From assembly GCF_019038435.1 (NCBI RefSeq), contig NZ_JAGPOX010000001.1:171853-235852 (forward strand): a stretch of DNA of 64,000 bases. The letters are read 5' to 3'. Made by a program: the position numbers and the translations under genes. The notes under the pieces were generated by a model. It saw only the letters and a list, made by a program, of their open reading frames with translations. It was not told the origin of the DNA and made no database searches. Source of the stretch: Nocardia alni. Lineage in GTDB: Bacteria; Actinomycetota; Actinomycetes; Mycobacteriales; Mycobacteriaceae. This document shows, piece after piece, positions 62,542-64,000 of this stretch; position 1 is the stretch's first letter, and each line of letters starts with the position of its first letter.

Positions 62542-63126
62542 TCAGTTCCCCCCGTTCTCATTCATGATCTGCGCGGCACGCTGCGCCGCGCCGGTATTCC
62601 ACCGCAGCGGCTGCCCGATGGTCGCCGGAGCGATCGCCGCGATCGCCTGCCCGTCCTTCTTGACATGATCCAAGGCGCCCTGCAGCGAAGACTGGCTGTA
62701 ATCTGGATGCCGCATATCGTTGAACCCGTTGTCCGCCAGCGTGTCTCCCCACGAGCGGGCATCGATCTGATCATTCGACAGATGCGGGTTCCCGACCAGA
62801 TCCGCGTACCCCTCCTTGAGCATGTTCGAGAACGTCTCATCCATCTCGTGATAGCGGCCCGCCGCCAAATGCAACGATTCGGCCATCTCGTTGCCGGCCT
62901 GCACCAACGCCCGCACACCCCACGACCACCGATCCAAAAACGTCGACAACGCCTTGTGCACCGACGCCTTCCCCGCCTGCATTCCCGACAACCTCAGCAA
63001 CGACAACCCCCGCCCCACCGCGCCGGTCTCACCCGTTCCCAGCCCCGACAGCTCCCCGATGATCCCGTTGATCCCATCGGCGGCCTGGGTCAACACCGCC
63101 GGATCGACATTCAGATTCTCCGCCAC
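62542..63126 (-). CDS. WXG-like partner of the Rhs toxin
   Basis: A 194-residue helical protein of the type VII secretion substrate/target type. The first 110 residues are two helices around WSWGVRALVQAGNEMAES, a WxG motif at the turn, with VDPAVLTQAADGING opening. The C-terminal 80 residues are an extension specific to Rhs-linked members. It lies five bases before the Rhs start, so the two are co-translated and the product is likely the secretion partner that forms a four-helix dimer with the Rhs N-terminus. Confidence 0.78.
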   Translation of the reverse strand: MAENLNVDPAVLTQAADGINGIIGELSGLGTGETGAVGRGLSLLRLSGMQAGKASVHKALSTFLDRWSWGVRALVQAGNEMAESLHLAAGRYHEMDETFSNMLKEGYADLVGNPHLSNDQIDARSWGDTLADNGFNDMRHPDYSQSSLQGALDHVKKDGQAIAAIAPATIGQPLRWNTGAAQRAAQIMNENGGN

Positions 63127-63128
63127 CG

Positions 63129-63515
63129 CTACACCACCCCCACGGTCGCGGTGCCCTTCTGGTCCTCCTGGATTGCTGGCGGGAAGGCCATCGGTGTCGT
63201 ACCGACCGCGTCCACCATCACCCCGGTCGGCTTCGCTCGCCCGGCCGCGTACTCGGCCAACCGGTCACCCCGCAGCGTGTGATACCTGTACTCCCGCGGC
63301 GGGGTCACCGCACCACGACGCTGCCAGTACGCGGCCAGCTCTTCCACACTGGTGAACGCGCATATCCAGTGCACTCCGCCGACCTCGCTGGTGAATATAC
63401 GATCGTCGCCGGTCAACGGCACGAACAACACCGCATCCCGGAACGCGGACACCAGCAACTCGGACTGCCCGAAACCGGCGTAAAACGCCGCGACCTCCGA
63501 CCGGAACCGCGCCAC
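63129..63515 (-). CDS. SseB-like domain protein
   Basis: A 128-residue protein. It fits the N-terminal SseB domain (VARFRSEVAAFYAGFGQSEL, then VLFVPLTGDDRIFTSEVGG and WICAFTSVEELAAYW). These proteins are frequent beside type VII effectors and may act as secretion chaperones. GTG 63515 is preceded by GAGGATGGG; the longer open frame runs through CRISPR repeats and is not coding. It ends two bases before the WXG-like gene starts and opens the toxin operon. Confidence 0.7.
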   Translation of the reverse strand: MARFRSEVAAFYAGFGQSELLVSAFRDAVLFVPLTGDDRIFTSEVGGVHWICAFTSVEELAAYWQRRGAVTPPREYRYHTLRGDRLAEYAAGRAKPTGVMVDAVGTTPMAFPPAIQEDQKGTATVGVV

Positions 63516-63598
63516 CCCATCCTCGTCGCCCAATCCCAGCCCCCTGCCCGGTCGACATCCATCACCAGATCGAACCCGAACCGAGCATACCCACCAAC

Positions 63599-64000
63599 TC
63601 CGCAAATGGAGTCCGGCCGGACGGCCGGAGGCAGGCCGGTGACACCTGTTCGGTCCCGCACCGTTCTGGCAGCCGCAATGGAGTCCGGCCGGACGGCCGA
63701 AGGCAGCACAGCCCGAACACGTTGCGCCGCAAACCACCTGCTCGCCGCAATGGAGTCCAGCCGGAACGGCCGGAGGCAGACGGTTTGGGCGGTAGCGACC
63801 CAGTTCCCGGCGGCGTCGCCGCAATGGAGTCCGGCCGGAACGGCCGGAGGCAGTCGAAATACTCGATGACCGGCGCCATGGTTTCGATGTAGCCGCAATG
63901 GAGTCCGGCCGGAACGGCCGGAGACAGAGGCCGACACGGTCCGGCGCGCAGTGAACGAGACACCCCGCCGCAATGGAGTCCGGCCGGAACGGCCGGAGGC
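63599..64000. CRISPR. CRISPR array, six repeats seen, cut by the window edge
   Basis: Repeats of 35-36 bases start at 63599, 63672, 63744, 63818, 63892 and 63967, separated by spacers of 37-39 bases that differ from each other. The repeat core is the palindrome CCGGCCGGAACGGCCGG. Read on the minus strand the repeat ends ATTGCGGC, resembling the 8-base 5' handle of crRNAs (as in ATTGAAAC), which suggests leftward transcription. The copies at 63599, 63672 and 63744 carry changes, as expected at the leader-distal end, so the leader should lie beyond 64000. No cas gene is in view. Confidence 0.88.

Noticed and set aside
18270..64000. Prophage as the nature of the element
   Set aside because: No capsid, portal, terminase or tail gene is seen; the type IV secretion set favours an integrative conjugative element or integrated plasmid.

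Overview
The window is high-GC actinobacterial DNA. PE, PPE and EspG genes, a LytR-CpsA-Psr protein, an IdeR-type iron box and a gene order recalling the mycobacterial sodA-glpQ1-pheA neighbourhood point to a mycolate-containing actinomycete, most likely Nocardia. This rests on gene content only.

Region 1 (1-18.27 kb) looks like ordinary chromosome: the 3' end of htpG, an SDR oxidoreductase, a TetR regulator, a TMEM165/GDT1-type Mn exporter behind a yybP-ykoY riboswitch, sodA, msrA, a rhodanese, a DUF4328 membrane protein, glpQ1, a YrdB protein, a DUF5926 protein, an LCP ligase, a CPBP protease, an iron-box-controlled DUF2470 protein, pheA with a phosphoglycerate-mutase-like gene, and an EspG-PPE-PE cluster. 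It stops inside the 3' end of a zinc metallopeptidase gene whose upstream part is missing.

Region 2 (about 18.27-31.1 kb) begins at that broken gene with a tyrosine recombinase carrying a LacI-type helix-turn-helix inside its catalytic domain. Small accessory genes, two decayed recombinases, small membrane proteins, DNA-binding proteins and an XRE/IrrE-like pair follow. This is the left arm of an integrated mobile element.

Region 3 (31.7-53.6 kb) is the conjugation part. A LuxR-type STAND ATPase and a small gene run leftward. From the shared intergenic region a tightly packed rightward operon starts with a 31-residue peptide ORF and continues with a secreted cutinase-like hydrolase, a heme-oxygenase-like/MFS fusion, an acyl-CoA thioesterase II, a secreted Ala/Gly protein, a lytic transglycosylase-NlpC/P60 hydrolase, and an actinobacterial type IV secretion set (small membrane proteins, two VirB8-like proteins, a TrbL-like channel, an SCO6880-family protein, a VirB4-type ATPase, a VirD4/TraG coupling protein and a DUF4913 protein). 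No relaxase or replication initiator is visible, so the element probably continues past the window.

Region 4 (53.6-64 kb) holds accessory genes and a polymorphic-toxin operon read leftward: an SseB-like protein, a WXG-like partner, a 1790-residue Rhs protein with a type VII secretion N-terminus and an exchangeable, lower-GC C-terminal tip, and an overlapping small immunity-type gene. The window ends inside a CRISPR array of six repeats with no cas genes in view.
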